Source: CAZHHH01 sp052400685 (lineage in GTDB: Bacteria; Bacteroidota; Bacteroidia; Bacteroidales; Marinilabiliaceae). Taken from it: a stretch of DNA of 64,000 bases. Shown here piece after piece: positions 25,747-34,487 of the stretch. The stretch lies in assembly GCA_052400685.1 (NCBI GenBank), contig JBQTGJ010000004.1; one strand, written 5' to 3'. A program made the position numbers and the translations under genes. The notes beneath the pieces were generated by a model. The model was not told the DNA's origin, ran no database searches, and saw only the letters and a list, made by a program, of their open reading frames with translations. Within the stretch, counting starts at the first letter, position 1; the number at the start of each line of letters is the position of its first letter.

Positions 25747-26280
25747 ATGATCTATCACTTCAGAGCCATTAGCGACGAATCGGAAAATTTTATCCTCGAT
25801 ATTGCCATCGATAGTAACAACTCATTTCTGGAATTACATGACTTCATTCAGGAAATGCTCGATTATGATCCTTCTCAAATGGCTTCATTTTTTATCACTG
25901 ATCATGATTGGAATAAAGAACAGGAAGTTACGCTCATTGATATGGATAATGAAGAACAGAGCGCTCCTTCCATGGAAAACACCAAATTATCAGACTTAAT
26001 ATCCATCGAAAAACAACGTATGTTGTACGCTTTCGATCTATTTGCCGAAAGAATGCTTTTTATGGAGCTCATACAAATAGACAACGGAAATCTGGAAAAA
26101 ACCATTTGTTTAAAAAGACAAGGAACCCCGCCCGAGCAAATCAACGAAAAAAGTTTTAATTTCGAACTAACAAACGAAAACCTGCTATTGGGGGATAGTG
26201 AAATAAATGATTTTTTAAGTAACGACGAAGATCCGGACAACTATAGCGACGAAGAATTTGATGAAAACGACTTTTATTAA
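25747..26280 (+). CDS. pRiA4b ORF-3-like protein
   Basis: 177 aa. The N-terminal part (MIYHFRAISDESENFILDIA, then LELHDFIQEMLDYD and FFITDHDWNKEQEV) matches the pRiA4b ORF-3 family fold, with its HDFI and D-rich strands and a later AFDLFAERMLFMELI segment. The C-terminus is strongly acidic. The function of the family is unknown. It sits directly upstream of miaA (9 bp gap), so the two are probably co-transcribed. Confidence 0.7.
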   Translation: MIYHFRAISDESENFILDIAIDSNNSFLELHDFIQEMLDYDPSQMASFFITDHDWNKEQEVTLIDMDNEEQSAPSMENTKLSDLISIEKQRMLYAFDLFAERMLFMELIQIDNGNLEKTICLKRQGTPPEQINEKSFNFELTNENLLLGDSEINDFLSNDEDPDNYSDEEFDENDFY

Positions 26281-26289
26281 TCATTGTAC

Positions 26290-27204
26290 ATGACTAAACG
26301 AACCATGGTGGTTATCACCGGGCCCACAGGAGTTGGAAAAACCAACCTCAGCATTGACGTGGCCCGACACTTCAAAACCAACATTATTTCGGCCGACTCA
26401 CGACAAATATATAAGGAAATCCCCATAGGCACAGCGGCTCCAACAGCCAAAGAACTGGAAAAAGTACCGCATTATATGGTAGGTATAAAATCGGTCACCG
26501 ATTACTACAATGCCTACGAATTTGAACAAGACGCCATTAAAATTGCTTCACAGCTTTTTAAAAATCACGAGGTCGCTATTATGACAGGCGGTTCCATGAT
26601 GTATATAGATGCATTTTGCAATGGCATAGATGAGTTACCTACCATTGACCCTGAACTTAGGGATTCGCTGATGGCACAACTAAAGAACGATGGATTGGAA
26701 TCAATTCGTCAGCAACTAAAATATCGGGATCCCATATTCTATGGGCAAGTAGATCTAAAAAATCCCAAACGAATAATCCATGCTCTTGAAATTTGTCTCA
26801 TGACGGGGCGTCCATACTCGGAACTACGCACCCAACCACAAGTTAAAAGACCGTTTAACATCATAAAAATAGGTCTCACCATGGATCGCGACAAACTTTA
26901 CGAACGCATTAATCAACGCGTCTTAAAGATGATTGAAGAGGGTCTGGAAGCCGAAGCGAAGTTGCTATTACCTTATCGCGATCACAATGCCCTCAACACC
27001 GTTGGTTTTAAAGAGTTGTTCGCCCATTTTGATGGCGATCACGATCTTGCCAGAGCCATTGAACTGATTCAACGAAACTCACGTCGGTACGCAAAAAAAC
27101 AACTATCATGGTTCCGACGAGATCCCTACATTACGTGGTTTCAACCCGACCAGACAGACGATATCATAAAATTTATTGAAACCAAATTATTAACAAAAGA
27201 CTAA
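26290..27204 (+). CDS. miaA: tRNA dimethylallyltransferase MiaA
   Basis: 304 aa from the ATG at 26290; an in-frame TTG at 26284 could add two residues but ATG is preferred. Adds a dimethylallyl group to A37 of tRNAs reading UNN codons. P-loop GPTGVGKTNLS, then ADSRQIYKEIPIGTA and GTAAPTA, GGSMMYIDAFCNGID and RNSRRYAKKQLSWFRRD are MiaA hallmarks. It follows the pRiA4b-like gene. Confidence 0.95.
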   Translation: MTKRTMVVITGPTGVGKTNLSIDVARHFKTNIISADSRQIYKEIPIGTAAPTAKELEKVPHYMVGIKSVTDYYNAYEFEQDAIKIASQLFKNHEVAIMTGGSMMYIDAFCNGIDELPTIDPELRDSLMAQLKNDGLESIRQQLKYRDPIFYGQVDLKNPKRIIHALEICLMTGRPYSELRTQPQVKRPFNIIKIGLTMDRDKLYERINQRVLKMIEEGLEAEAKLLLPYRDHNALNTVGFKELFAHFDGDHDLARAIELIQRNSRRYAKKQLSWFRRDPYITWFQPDQTDDIIKFIETKLLTKD

Positions 27205-27224
27205 AGAAGTTATTACATTTGTAT

Positions 27225-27297
27225 TAGAAAGGTCGGTAGCACAATTATTATTAATCCTCTCGGTTTACAAACATTACCCGCTCCGGCCTTTCTTTCT
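27225..27297 (+). terminator. Possible hairpin after miaA
   Basis: GAAAGGTCGG pairs (one wobble) with CCGGCCTTTC across a loop of about 50 bases, followed by TTTC. The loop is long, so this is a weaker candidate. Confidence 0.4.
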
Positions 27298-27313
27298 AAA
27301 GCCGATTTTCTTC

Positions 27314-27790
27314 ATGACACAAAATACACATCCCCAAAAGAGCCATTGTTTCAATGTCCGGATATATGGCATCTGCGTTATTAACAACCACCTACTACTG
27401 TCCGACGAAACATTTAAAGATCGAAAAATCACAAAATTTCCTGGCGGAGGACTGGAATACGGCGAAGGTACTCTGGATTGTCTGCGAAGAGAATTTATGG
27501 AAGAATTTAATCTGAACATCGAAATAGAAGAACACTTCTACACGACGGATTTTTTCCAAAAAGCCCTTTACTTCGAAGACACACAACTCATCAGCATTTA
27601 TTATAAAATAAGGCTGCCCAAAACCATAAAAATACCTGTTAGTCTGGAAATGCTTTCCACCGACCAGATAACAGCTCAACGCCTACGATTAGTCCCTCTC
27701 AACGCCGTCGACCCTGAAACTCTAACATTTCCCATCGACCGAAAAATCGCAAAAAAATTGAAGCAAAGCTTCAGATCAGATCAGGAATAA
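27314..27790 (+). CDS. Nudix hydrolase
   Basis: 158 aa. The Nudix box reads GGGLEYGEGTLDCLRREFME followed by EFNL, with the REFMEE core that binds metal and diphosphate. Probably hydrolyses a nucleoside-diphosphate derivative; substrate unknown. It converges with the methyltransferase gene and their ends overlap by 20 bp. Confidence 0.85.
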   Translation: MTQNTHPQKSHCFNVRIYGICVINNHLLLSDETFKDRKITKFPGGGLEYGEGTLDCLRREFMEEFNLNIEIEEHFYTTDFFQKALYFEDTQLISIYYKIRLPKTIKIPVSLEMLSTDQITAQRLRLVPLNAVDPETLTFPIDRKIAKKLKQSFRSDQE

Positions 27791-28508
27791 CCTCTGCAAC
27801 TAAAGCAACAGAACTTGCCAATAATGGTGTTTGCATAAACGAACCAAATAGGTGTCTCTCGCCATAGCCAGTATCCGCCAATATCTGCATCAGTAAATCT
27901 TTACGCAAAGGTTGCAATGGAGCCACGTTTTTTATAACCTCATTACTTTCCTTCACCGTCAATTTGGTTTTGAAGTTAATTAATTCATCCTGCTCGCGTA
28001 ACTCATATGCCCGCTCAAAACAAATATGCTCGTTGTCGATAGAGGGAAGCCCCATTATGCCTTCGTCCAACACATAATCATAATTGATTATCTGAAATAA
28101 TAGCCGGCCACCAGGCTTCAAGACCGTTTTACACTGCTGAAAAAAAGAACGCACATCACCAGGCCGCAGTAAATGCACCAAAGTATTTCCGAAACAAACC
28201 ACGGCATCCAGAGAGGCAGGCTTAAACAATCCGGATAGTTGCAACATGTCAGCACGGATAAAATCAGGATTATCGCTCGCATTGGACTTTTGGCGTGCCA
28301 GCCTAAGCATTTCATCATCCAGATCGAGACCTGTTACAGTAGCGCCTTTATGGGCCAATTGTATCGAGAGATTACCAGTTCCACAACCCACATCCACCAC
28401 TTTGCAATTGGACAAATGCCCCATCCGTTTTTCAATAAACTCAATCTGTGCAGGCGCAGCCGGGAAAATATAATCGTACCATGAAGCTATACTATCGTAA
28501 AAAGCCAT
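27771..28508 (-). CDS. SAM-dependent methyltransferase (class I)
   Basis: 245 aa. Motif I VVDVGCGTGNLSIQLA, acidic motif II TGLDLDDEML and motif post I FIRADMLQL give a class I fold; CFGNTLVHLL is the usual strand 4. The start MAFYDSIASWYDYIFP resembles UbiE/small-molecule methyltransferases. It ends a run DUF4199-GT2-methyltransferase on the minus strand with almost no gaps, which suggests co-transcription. Substrate unknown. Confidence 0.85.
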   Translation of the reverse strand: MAFYDSIASWYDYIFPAAPAQIEFIEKRMGHLSNCKVVDVGCGTGNLSIQLAHKGATVTGLDLDDEMLRLARQKSNASDNPDFIRADMLQLSGLFKPASLDAVVCFGNTLVHLLRPGDVRSFFQQCKTVLKPGGRLLFQIINYDYVLDEGIMGLPSIDNEHICFERAYELREQDELINFKTKLTVKESNEVIKNVAPLQPLRKDLLMQILADTGYGERHLFGSFMQTPLLASSVALVAEVIPDLI

Positions 28509-28511
28509 CTA

Positions 28512-29480
28512 TTATTTCTTTTTAATCGTATCACTAATTTGGTAATTATTTCGGTCGGGCCTGATGCGGGATACCAATTCGGCCAGAAAACCCGTCATAA
28601 ATAATTGCGTGCCCAAAATCATACTCACCAAACCAATGTAAAAATAAGGACTATTGGTAACCAACGGCGATTGAATGTCATGACTTACAAACCATAATTT
28701 TCGGGCACCCAACCAAAAAGCAGAAATAAAACCTACCACAAACATTAAAGTTCCCATAGTTCCAAACAGATGCATAGGCCGATTCCCAAATTTCGAGATA
28801 AACATAACCGACAACAAATCGAGAAAGCCTTTAACAAACCGCTCTATACCAAACTTTGTAACCCCAAACTGACGTTCACGATGCTGAACCACCTTCTCTC
28901 CAATTTTAAAAAAACCGGCTCGTTTGGCCAAAATAGGTATGTAACGATGCATTTCGCCATACACCTCAATATTTTTAACCACCTCATTACGGTAAGCTTT
29001 CAGACCACAGTTGAAATCGTGCAATTTTATGCCTGAGACCAAACGGGCAGTGCGGTTAAACAGCTTGCTAGGAATCGTCTTACCTAAAGGATCATAGCGT
29101 TTCTTCTTCCAACCACTCACCATGTCGTAGCCATCTTGACGAATCATTCGCATTAGCTCAGGAATTTCATCGGGACTATCCTGCAAATCAGCATCCATTG
29201 AAATCACAACCTCACCAACAGCTGCCTGAAAACCACAATGCAAAGCCGCAGACTTGCCATAATTCCGACGAAACCGAACACCTTTTATTTGGGGAAATTG
29301 AATCGCCAAACGCTCCACGGTTTGCCAGGAACCATCATTACTCCCGTCATCAACCAAAATAAGTTCATACGAGATACTATTTTGATTCACCACCCGATTA
29401 ATCCACTCAACTAACGAGGGTAAAGATTCTACCTCATTAAAAAGAGGAACCACGACTGATAAATCAACGTCAAAGTCCAT
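28512..29480 (-). CDS. Family 2 glycosyltransferase, undecaprenyl-phosphate-sugar type
   Basis: 322 aa from the ATG at 29480; an upstream ATG at 29492 would overlap the previous gene by 11 bp. GT2 features are SVVVPLFNEVESLPSLVEWI, the DxD region MDADLQDSPDEIPE and FNCGLKAYRNEVVK. Two transmembrane helices near residues 225-300 place it in the DPM1/GtrB-like group that loads a sugar onto a lipid carrier at the inner membrane. It immediately follows the DUF4199 gene. Confidence 0.88.
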   Translation of the reverse strand: MDFDVDLSVVVPLFNEVESLPSLVEWINRVVNQNSISYELILVDDGSNDGSWQTVERLAIQFPQIKGVRFRRNYGKSAALHCGFQAAVGEVVISMDADLQDSPDEIPELMRMIRQDGYDMVSGWKKKRYDPLGKTIPSKLFNRTARLVSGIKLHDFNCGLKAYRNEVVKNIEVYGEMHRYIPILAKRAGFFKIGEKVVQHRERQFGVTKFGIERFVKGFLDLLSVMFISKFGNRPMHLFGTMGTLMFVVGFISAFWLGARKLWFVSHDIQSPLVTNSPYFYIGLVSMILGTQLFMTGFLAELVSRIRPDRNNYQISDTIKKK

Positions 29481-29481
29481 T

Positions 29482-30027
29482 TTATTGCACATGCTTCATC
29501 GCTTCCTGAAAGGGATCATTCCCTTTACGTTTTACAAATAGTCCAACAATAAGACTAACAAATAACCCACTTAACAAACCATCAAATATGTTGGAAAAAA
29601 ACATCGTCCACGGTTTCACCCCTTCTTGCAGGGCTTCGCTCATCTTTTCAACGGTACCTTCATCAAACCCTATTGCCAGATAGGCCTCTTCTGTTTCAGC
29701 AATAATTTTACCGGCCAGACCGGGATCAAAAATCTTTAACATCAAAAAATAATAGGCACCGATAAAAACGCCGGACAACATCGACATACGTATGCCAATG
29801 GCCAAAGTGCGCCCATAAGTAATAAAACCATCACCAAACTTATCGCGGTACGATTTTAACCCTATAAATAAGATTATGAAAAAAATGACCCATTTAAATG
29901 CGCCAAATGAAGACCCAACCAAATTATCTGTTAAATACAAAATCAATAATAAGAACACCTGAGCAATACCCATTATTGCACCATAGGTTAATACAAACTG
30001 ATTCCTTTGTGTGGCAGTATTTTCCAT
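29482..30027 (-). CDS. DUF4199 membrane protein
   Basis: 181 aa with four predicted transmembrane helices (around 12-32, 40-57, 74-98 and 150-170) and a lysine-rich end. Matches the DUF4199 family, widespread in Bacteroidota, often upstream of this type of GT2 gene. Function unknown. First gene of the DUF4199-GT2-methyltransferase run. Confidence 0.75.
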   Translation of the reverse strand: MENTATQRNQFVLTYGAIMGIAQVFLLLILYLTDNLVGSSFGAFKWVIFFIILFIGLKSYRDKFGDGFITYGRTLAIGIRMSMLSGVFIGAYYFLMLKIFDPGLAGKIIAETEEAYLAIGFDEGTVEKMSEALQEGVKPWTMFFSNIFDGLLSGLFVSLIVGLFVKRKGNDPFQEAMKHVQ

Positions 30028-30195
30028 TTCAAATAAAATTTCTTTTCTGTTCCAAAAATATCAAAGTATTATAAGAAAACAGCATTTTGATTAAAGAACT
30101 ATTAAATTGTAATTTTATTTTAAACCTAACCATTTGGATCTATGAGAGATATTAAAACCGACAAAAAAAAGTTTCAAAAAATAAGCACCCATCCC

Positions 30196-30225
30196 TTGTT
30201 ACATAAAGAGATTTTTCTACTTTTG
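30196..30225 (+). promoter_or_regulatory. Promoter of the SRP RNA / tRNA unit
   Basis: TTG at 30196-30198, 19 bp spacer, TACTTTTG at 30218-30225: an excellent match to the Bacteroidota consensus, four bases before the SRP RNA. Confidence 0.75.
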
Positions 30226-30228
30226 TCG

Positions 30229-30329
30229 CCGGGTAAGTCCTATACGACCAGCTCCTGCTGAATTCCCCCAGGGCCTGACGGCAGCAAGGGTAGGCGGTTG
30301 TAGCGGTGCGATATAGATAGCTTACCCAC
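30229..30329 (+). ncRNA. ffs: Signal recognition particle RNA (bacterial small form, 4.5S-like)
   Basis: The conserved SRP apical domain is readable: CTGAATTCCCCCAGGGC, then TGACGGCAGCAAGGGTA. The outer stem GGGTAAG (30231-30237) pairs with CTTACCC (30321-30327). Length about 100 nt, the short form without Alu domain. tRNA-Thr starts three bases after, so the two are probably one transcript. Confidence 0.93.
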
Positions 30330-30331
30330 CT

Positions 30332-30405
30332 GCCAATGTAGCTCAGTTGGCCAGAGCAGCTGATTTGTAATCAGCGGGTCGGGGGTTCGAATCCCTCCAT
30401 TGGCT
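30332..30405 (+). tRNA. tRNA-Thr (anticodon TGT)
   Basis: Acceptor GCCAATG/CATTGGC, D arm, anticodon stem GCTGA/TCAGC around loop TTTGTAA, and T arm with GGTTCGAATCC. 74 nt; CCA not encoded. Confidence 0.95.
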
Positions 30406-30424
30406 CTTTTACTTATTGATTACC

Positions 30425-30507
30425 GGGGGGATACCAAAGCGGCCAACTGGGGCAGACTGTAAATCTGTTGTCTTACGACTTCGGAGGTTCGAATCCTCCT
30501 CCCCCCA
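30425..30507 (+). tRNA. tRNA-Tyr (anticodon GTA)
   Basis: Acceptor GGGGGGA/TCCCCCC, anticodon loop CTGTAAA, a long variable arm (class II) and T arm GGAGGTTCGAATCCTCC. 83 nt; CCA not encoded. Confidence 0.95.
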
Positions 30508-30520
30508 CGATAATTACTTA

Positions 30521-30549
30521 AACCATTCGTAAACGGATGGTTTTTTTTA
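30521..30549 (+). terminator. Terminator after tRNA-Tyr
   Basis: AACCATTCG with CGGATGGTT around TAAA, followed by eight T. Ends the SRP-tRNA-tRNA unit. Confidence 0.8.
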
Positions 30550-30705
30550 TTTAATACTTGAAAGAAAAAACCGTTGATGGCATTACCAGCCAACTTCAAC
30601 CCCATTATTAAAAACTTCATTATTTATTTTCATCTTCATTTCTGTGGCTTATTACAGCCTATCCCCGAACAAATTTATTATTCTCAGGTTTATGTATAAG
30701 TCAAA

Positions 30706-30802
30706 CATGAAGCGAGCCATAAAAATCATTTCACACAAAGGAAGATGATTATCCCGGCGAGTTCCATATGGCAACTGAAAAACAAAATATAATCATATGA
30801 AA
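30706..30802 (+). repeat. R2 repeat, copy 4 (ends on a start codon)
   Basis: Begins ACATGAAGCGAGCCAT, core TTTCACACAAAGGAA and GGCGAGTTCCATATGGC, ends AATCATATGAAA. The last ATG is the start codon of the membrane-protein gene at 30797, as for the ferredoxin gene at 5913. Confidence 0.75.
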
Positions 30803-31153
30803 ACCTACATTATCAGTTCCATCAACGGGCTATTACTGGTACTTCTCAGCTTATGGGGGTATTATGCATCCATTCACCCATCCCCAACAGCGTTTATTCC
30901 TGTTGCTTTAGGACTTGCAATATTATTGTTTAACAATGGGGTAAGAAGACAAAAAAAAGCAGCATTAATTTGGACAATCGCATTAACATTCCTGGCTTTT
31001 GGCGGGCTTTTTAAACCTTTAACCGGTGCTATTAGCCGCCACGATATAGGAGGTCAGATCAGGGTCATGGTAATGTTGACGACGTCGGCGGTAGCCCTTA
31101 TATACCTTATAAAAGACCGTATGAGAAATAAAAATTACAAAAAGAAAGAATGA
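30797..31153 (+). CDS. Small four-helix membrane protein, unknown function
   Basis: 118 aa with four hydrophobic segments (about 5-24, 31-45, 54-72 and 84-104) and a lysine-rich tail, loosely resembling TMEM14/UPF0136-type small membrane proteins. The family is not certain. The start codon is supplied by an R2 repeat, and the stop codon lies inside the following terminator, so the gene is tightly framed as a single unit. Confidence 0.65.
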   Translation: MKTYIISSINGLLLVLLSLWGYYASIHPSPTAFIPVALGLAILLFNNGVRRQKKAALIWTIALTFLAFGGLFKPLTGAISRHDIGGQIRVMVMLTTSAVALIYLIKDRMRNKNYKKKE

Positions 31154-31177
31154 CCTTTAAAAAGGTCATTCTTTTTT
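31148..31177 (+). terminator. Terminator overlapping the stop codon of the small membrane protein
   Basis: GAATGACCTTT / AAAGGTCATTC perfect stem followed by six T. The TGA stop (31151-31153) is in the left arm. Confidence 0.85.
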
Positions 31178-31208
31178 GTAATTTAGCAACCTCAATGCAA
31201 CCATAAAA

Positions 31209-31605
31209 GGGGCTGACCTGGATTTGACAGCAAGCCTAAGTGGTATGTAAGCATGCCGAGCATTGAGACTACAGCTCGTAAATCTTGGGTCTTAACTATT
31301 TTAACTGGCGAAACAAATTACGCTCTCGCTGCATAATCGAAGTATAGTAGATTAGCATTATCCTTGCTCCAGGAGCTTGGACGAGACATCTTCCGGGTGC
31401 CAATTCCTGAGGCGGCCCGAATCGGAGGTGTAGATATTTCGGGAATAGCTTGCGAGCGGCCTCTGCTCAATAGCGAAATTTTAGAGGCTAAGGAGACGTC
31501 AGGGTGCCTGTTCCCAAACGGTTCACGAAAAATAATAACCGGATAAGCATGTAGAAAGCATATGGCTTACTTGTTTGGACGAGGGTTCGATTCCCTCCAG
31601 CTCCA
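31209..31605 (+). ncRNA. ssrA: Transfer-messenger RNA (tmRNA)
   Basis: 5' end GGGGCTGACC pairs with the 3' tRNA-like end AGCTCCA, with GAGGGTTCGATTCCCTC as T arm near 31580-31597. The tag reading frame is 31307-31336: GGC GAA ACA AAT TAC GCT CTC GCT GCA TAA, giving GETNYALAA after the tRNA-borne Ala, the usual Bacteroidota-type degradation tag. Length 397 nt, one-piece form. It rescues stalled ribosomes with SmpB. Confidence 0.95.
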
Positions 31606-31649
31606 CTTTTTATAGTTAACTTCTTCTTTTTTTATACAAAAAAGACCTA

Positions 31650-31682
31650 TTGTACCTCCCCTAAAACAAAAAAGTATCTTTG
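31650..31682 (+). promoter_or_regulatory. Promoter of the response-regulator gene
   Basis: TTG at 31650-31652 and TATCTTTG at 31675-31682, spacer 22 bp (slightly long). A leader of about 110 nt separates it from the ATG at 31798. Confidence 0.5.
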
Positions 31683-31797
31683 TCGAGTACCTTAAAAGGG
31701 CAGGTCTATTACAAGACAAGGGTCGTTATGGAAATAATTAACTAGAAAACCCTAATTCATATAAAGATTCATTTCATACCCGAAAACGCATTCATAA

Positions 31798-32178
31798 ATG
31801 ACAGGATCTACAGATCCCGAGCAGGGAAAAATTTTGGTGGCAGAAGATGATGCAAATAGCTTTCTCTATCTTGAAGCAGTTCTGGAAGCTGCCGGTTATC
31901 AGCTCACACATTGTACCAACGGAAAAGACGCAGTTGAAGAAATAAAACAAAATCCTGATTACTCGCTGATCCTGATGGACATTAAAATGCCGGAATTAAA
32001 CGGCCTGGATGCTACCAAAGAAATCAGGACATTCAATGCCAACATACCCATCATAGCCCAAACAGCCTATGCCCTTTCCGGTGATTACGAGATGGCCATT
32101 GATGCCGGTTTTAACGACTACATAACCAAACCCATCAAAAGGAATTTATTACTGGATATAATAAAGAAGTATTTATAG
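31798..32178 (+). CDS. Stand-alone receiver-domain response regulator (CheY-like)
   Basis: 126 aa, a single receiver domain and no output domain. Phosphorylation site Asp61 in LILMDIKMPELNG, acidic pocket Asp17/Asp18 in LVAEDDANS, and the conserved Lys in DYITKPIKR. Single-domain regulators act through protein contacts or phosphorelays. No kinase gene is next to it, so its partner is elsewhere. Confidence 0.88.
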   Translation: MTGSTDPEQGKILVAEDDANSFLYLEAVLEAAGYQLTHCTNGKDAVEEIKQNPDYSLILMDIKMPELNGLDATKEIRTFNANIPIIAQTAYALSGDYEMAIDAGFNDYITKPIKRNLLLDIIKKYL

Positions 32179-32187
32179 AATTAAAAA

Positions 32188-32838
32188 TCAGGCTTTCTTA
32201 AGCGCTTTAATAGCTTCTGTGGGATTAGAGTCATTGAATACATAACTACCAGCCACCAATACATCAGCTCCCGCATCGTACAATTGACGGGCATTAGCCG
32301 ACGTCACGCCACCATCAATTTCAATGAGGGCTTTGCTATTACGCTTCAATATTAAATCCTTTAAACGAGACACTTTATCGTAACTATTTTCGATAAATTT
32401 TTGACCACCAAAACCTGGGTTCACTGACATAATCAGGACTAAATCCAGATCAGGTAAAATATCTTCAAGAAGATTCACCGACGTATGTGGATTTAAAGTC
32501 ACGCCGGCTTTCATCCCCTTTTGATGTATTGATTCAACCGTGCGATGCAAATGAGGAGATGCCTCATAATGCACGTTTAATAAATATGCCCCGGCCTCTT
32601 TAAATGCATCAATATAACGTTCGGGCTGAACAATCATCAAATGAACATCCAATGGCTTCACCGAAATAGCATGCACAGCCGCAATCACAGGCATACCAAA
32701 GGAAATATTAGGAACAAAAACGCCGTCCATAACATCCATATGAAGCCAATCGGCCTCACTTTTATTAATCATTTCCACGTCTTGCTTCAGATTAGTAAAA
32801 TCCGCGGCAAGCAATGATGGAGCAACAAGTCTTGACAT
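32188..32838 (-). CDS. rpe: Ribulose-phosphate 3-epimerase
   Basis: 216 aa, standard length. Interconverts ribulose-5-phosphate and xylulose-5-phosphate. Metal and catalytic motifs are HMDVMDGVFVPNISFG, DVHLMIVQPE, LIMSVNPGFGGQ and LIEIDGGV. It converges with the receiver-domain gene (9 bp apart). Confidence 0.96.
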   Translation of the reverse strand: MSRLVAPSLLAADFTNLKQDVEMINKSEADWLHMDVMDGVFVPNISFGMPVIAAVHAISVKPLDVHLMIVQPERYIDAFKEAGAYLLNVHYEASPHLHRTVESIHQKGMKAGVTLNPHTSVNLLEDILPDLDLVLIMSVNPGFGGQKFIENSYDKVSRLKDLILKRNSKALIEIDGGVTSANARQLYDAGADVLVAGSYVFNDSNPTEAIKALKKA

Positions 32839-33076
32839 AATGGTCTACAATAAAAAAAAGCAAGCAAAAAGTTTAAATCCTCAGTTTGCCTGCCGTAAAA
32901 ATAATAATTTCGCCCGAATTACATTTATTTTTTAATGGAAGGATGTCGTCAGTATATACAATTATCGGACTTCAGGCCGTACCGTAAACTTAAAAACACA
33001 AGTATAATTCAGCCTCTTATTGCGATCCCCCCCTGTTATATAAACACAAAACGTAACGAATCAAGCCAATAAACAA

Positions 33077-33946
33077 TTAATCACCAAGGTAAGTCTTCAA
33101 TATTCGACTTCTGTAGGTATGCTTCAAACGTTTAATGGCTTTCTCCTTTATTTGACGGACCCGTTCACGAGTCAGATTAAACAGCTTTCCGATTTCTTCG
33201 AGTGAATAAGGCGGCTCACCATTTAATCCGTAATAAAGCTTCACTATATCGGCTTCGCGAGGCGAAAGTGTTGATAAAGAACGCTCAATTTCCCGCTGTA
33301 GAGATTCATCAATCAATCCCGCATCAGGACTTGTATCTTCTTCATTTGATAAAAGCACATCGTACAACGTGTTATCTTCTTCAGCTTTTAATGGCGCATC
33401 CATCGAAACATGCCTACTATTAACCTTTAGGGCTTCTTTCACGTCTTTAGGTGCCAAATCTAAAACCTCTGCAATTTCGTCAGCAGTCGGTTCACGCTGG
33501 AATTTTTGCTCCAGACGCGCAAAAGCACTATTGACTTTGTTAATACTACCAATTTTATTTAAAGGCAACCGCACAATCCGGGCCTGCTCGGCCAAAGCCT
33601 GAAGAATAGACTGACGAATCCACCAAACGGCATACGAAATAAACTTAAATCCACGCGTCTCATCAAATCGCTGCGCTGCTTTAATAAGGCCCAAATTTCC
33701 TTCGTTAATTAAATCCGGCAAACTCAACCCTTGATTTTGATATTGTTTAGATACCGACACCACAAATCGCAGGTTGGCTTTAATAAGCCGATCGAGAGCC
33801 GCTTCATCACCTTTTTTTATTTTCCGGGCAAGGGCCACCTCTTCATCAGCTGTAATTAATGAAACCTTCCCTATTTCGTGCAAATACTTATCCAACGAAG
33901 GAGATTCTCTGTTGGTAACCTGTTTGGATATTTTAAGTTGTCTCAT
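33077..33946 (-). CDS. rpoD: Primary sigma factor (sigma-70 family, Bacteroidota short form)
   Basis: 289 aa. Regions follow the order 1.2 (SLDKYLHEIGKVSLITADEE), 2 (LINEGNLGLIKAAQRFDETR, then GFKFISYAVWWIRQSILQAL), 3 and 4 (YSLEEIGKLFNLTRERVRQI). The lack of the large region 1.1 is normal for the housekeeping sigma of Bacteroidota, which reads -33/-7 promoters like those marked here. Divergent from rho across a 541 bp spacer. Confidence 0.94.
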   Translation of the reverse strand: MRQLKISKQVTNRESPSLDKYLHEIGKVSLITADEEVALARKIKKGDEAALDRLIKANLRFVVSVSKQYQNQGLSLPDLINEGNLGLIKAAQRFDETRGFKFISYAVWWIRQSILQALAEQARIVRLPLNKIGSINKVNSAFARLEQKFQREPTADEIAEVLDLAPKDVKEALKVNSRHVSMDAPLKAEEDNTLYDVLLSNEEDTSPDAGLIDESLQREIERSLSTLSPREADIVKLYYGLNGEPPYSLEEIGKLFNLTRERVRQIKEKAIKRLKHTYRSRILKTYLGD

Positions 33947-34487
33947 ATTAATTATTAAGGTTAATTAGGTAATTAGGCTATGTAATATTAACAAAAATAA
34001 GGTTACAGAGTTTAATTAGTGCGCATTAAAATGACCAAACACTTCATTTTTTAGACCAAAATGCCAAAACAATACACTAAATTGAGCTTGCTTAAACCTC
34101 AATACACTAAACTTATAAAAGTGCGCATCAAAAAAAATGTCTATTTTTTTGGTAGTATAAAGTTTATACTTAAGTTTGTAGCGGAATCTGTTCAGATTTC
34201 TTCAATTCGATACTGTTCATTATAAAATTATCAGTTTCTTTTCATCGTCATATTTCATTTTATATACGTATTAAACGTGTTGATGAAGGACTTTCCGGGA
34301 AGCTTAATTTTATAGCAAATAAATCGGCTTGGCCCGATACTTGATTGTGCAGATAAGAACAAAATTTTTCATTGCTTTCATCCCAACCTAAAATTAAAAT
34401 TACGTTATTTTCATTTCATCCACGTTAAAGCAATCCGCTTTAAACAATCAAAAAAAAAATCAATTCATAAAAGTATTTTGAAACATT
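33947..34487. other. Divergent spacer between the sigma-factor gene and rho (541 bp)
   Basis: AT-rich. Contains direct repeats AGTGCGCATYAAAA (34018 and 34120) and CAATACACTAA (34070 and 34100), and a small hairpin GTTAAAGC/GCTTTAAAC at 34424-34444, shortly before the rho ATG. It must hold the promoters of both genes and possibly the autoregulatory leader usual for rho, but no exact promoter is claimed. Confidence 0.5.

Noticed and set aside
30420..30620. 66-codon open frame on the minus strand
   Set aside because: Overlaps tRNA-Tyr and its terminator.
31364..31546. 60-codon open frame
   Set aside because: Lies wholly inside the tmRNA gene.
34018..34133. Short direct repeats upstream of rho as a CRISPR-like or operator array
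   Set aside because: Only two copies each of two unrelated short motifs with irregular spacing; no array.
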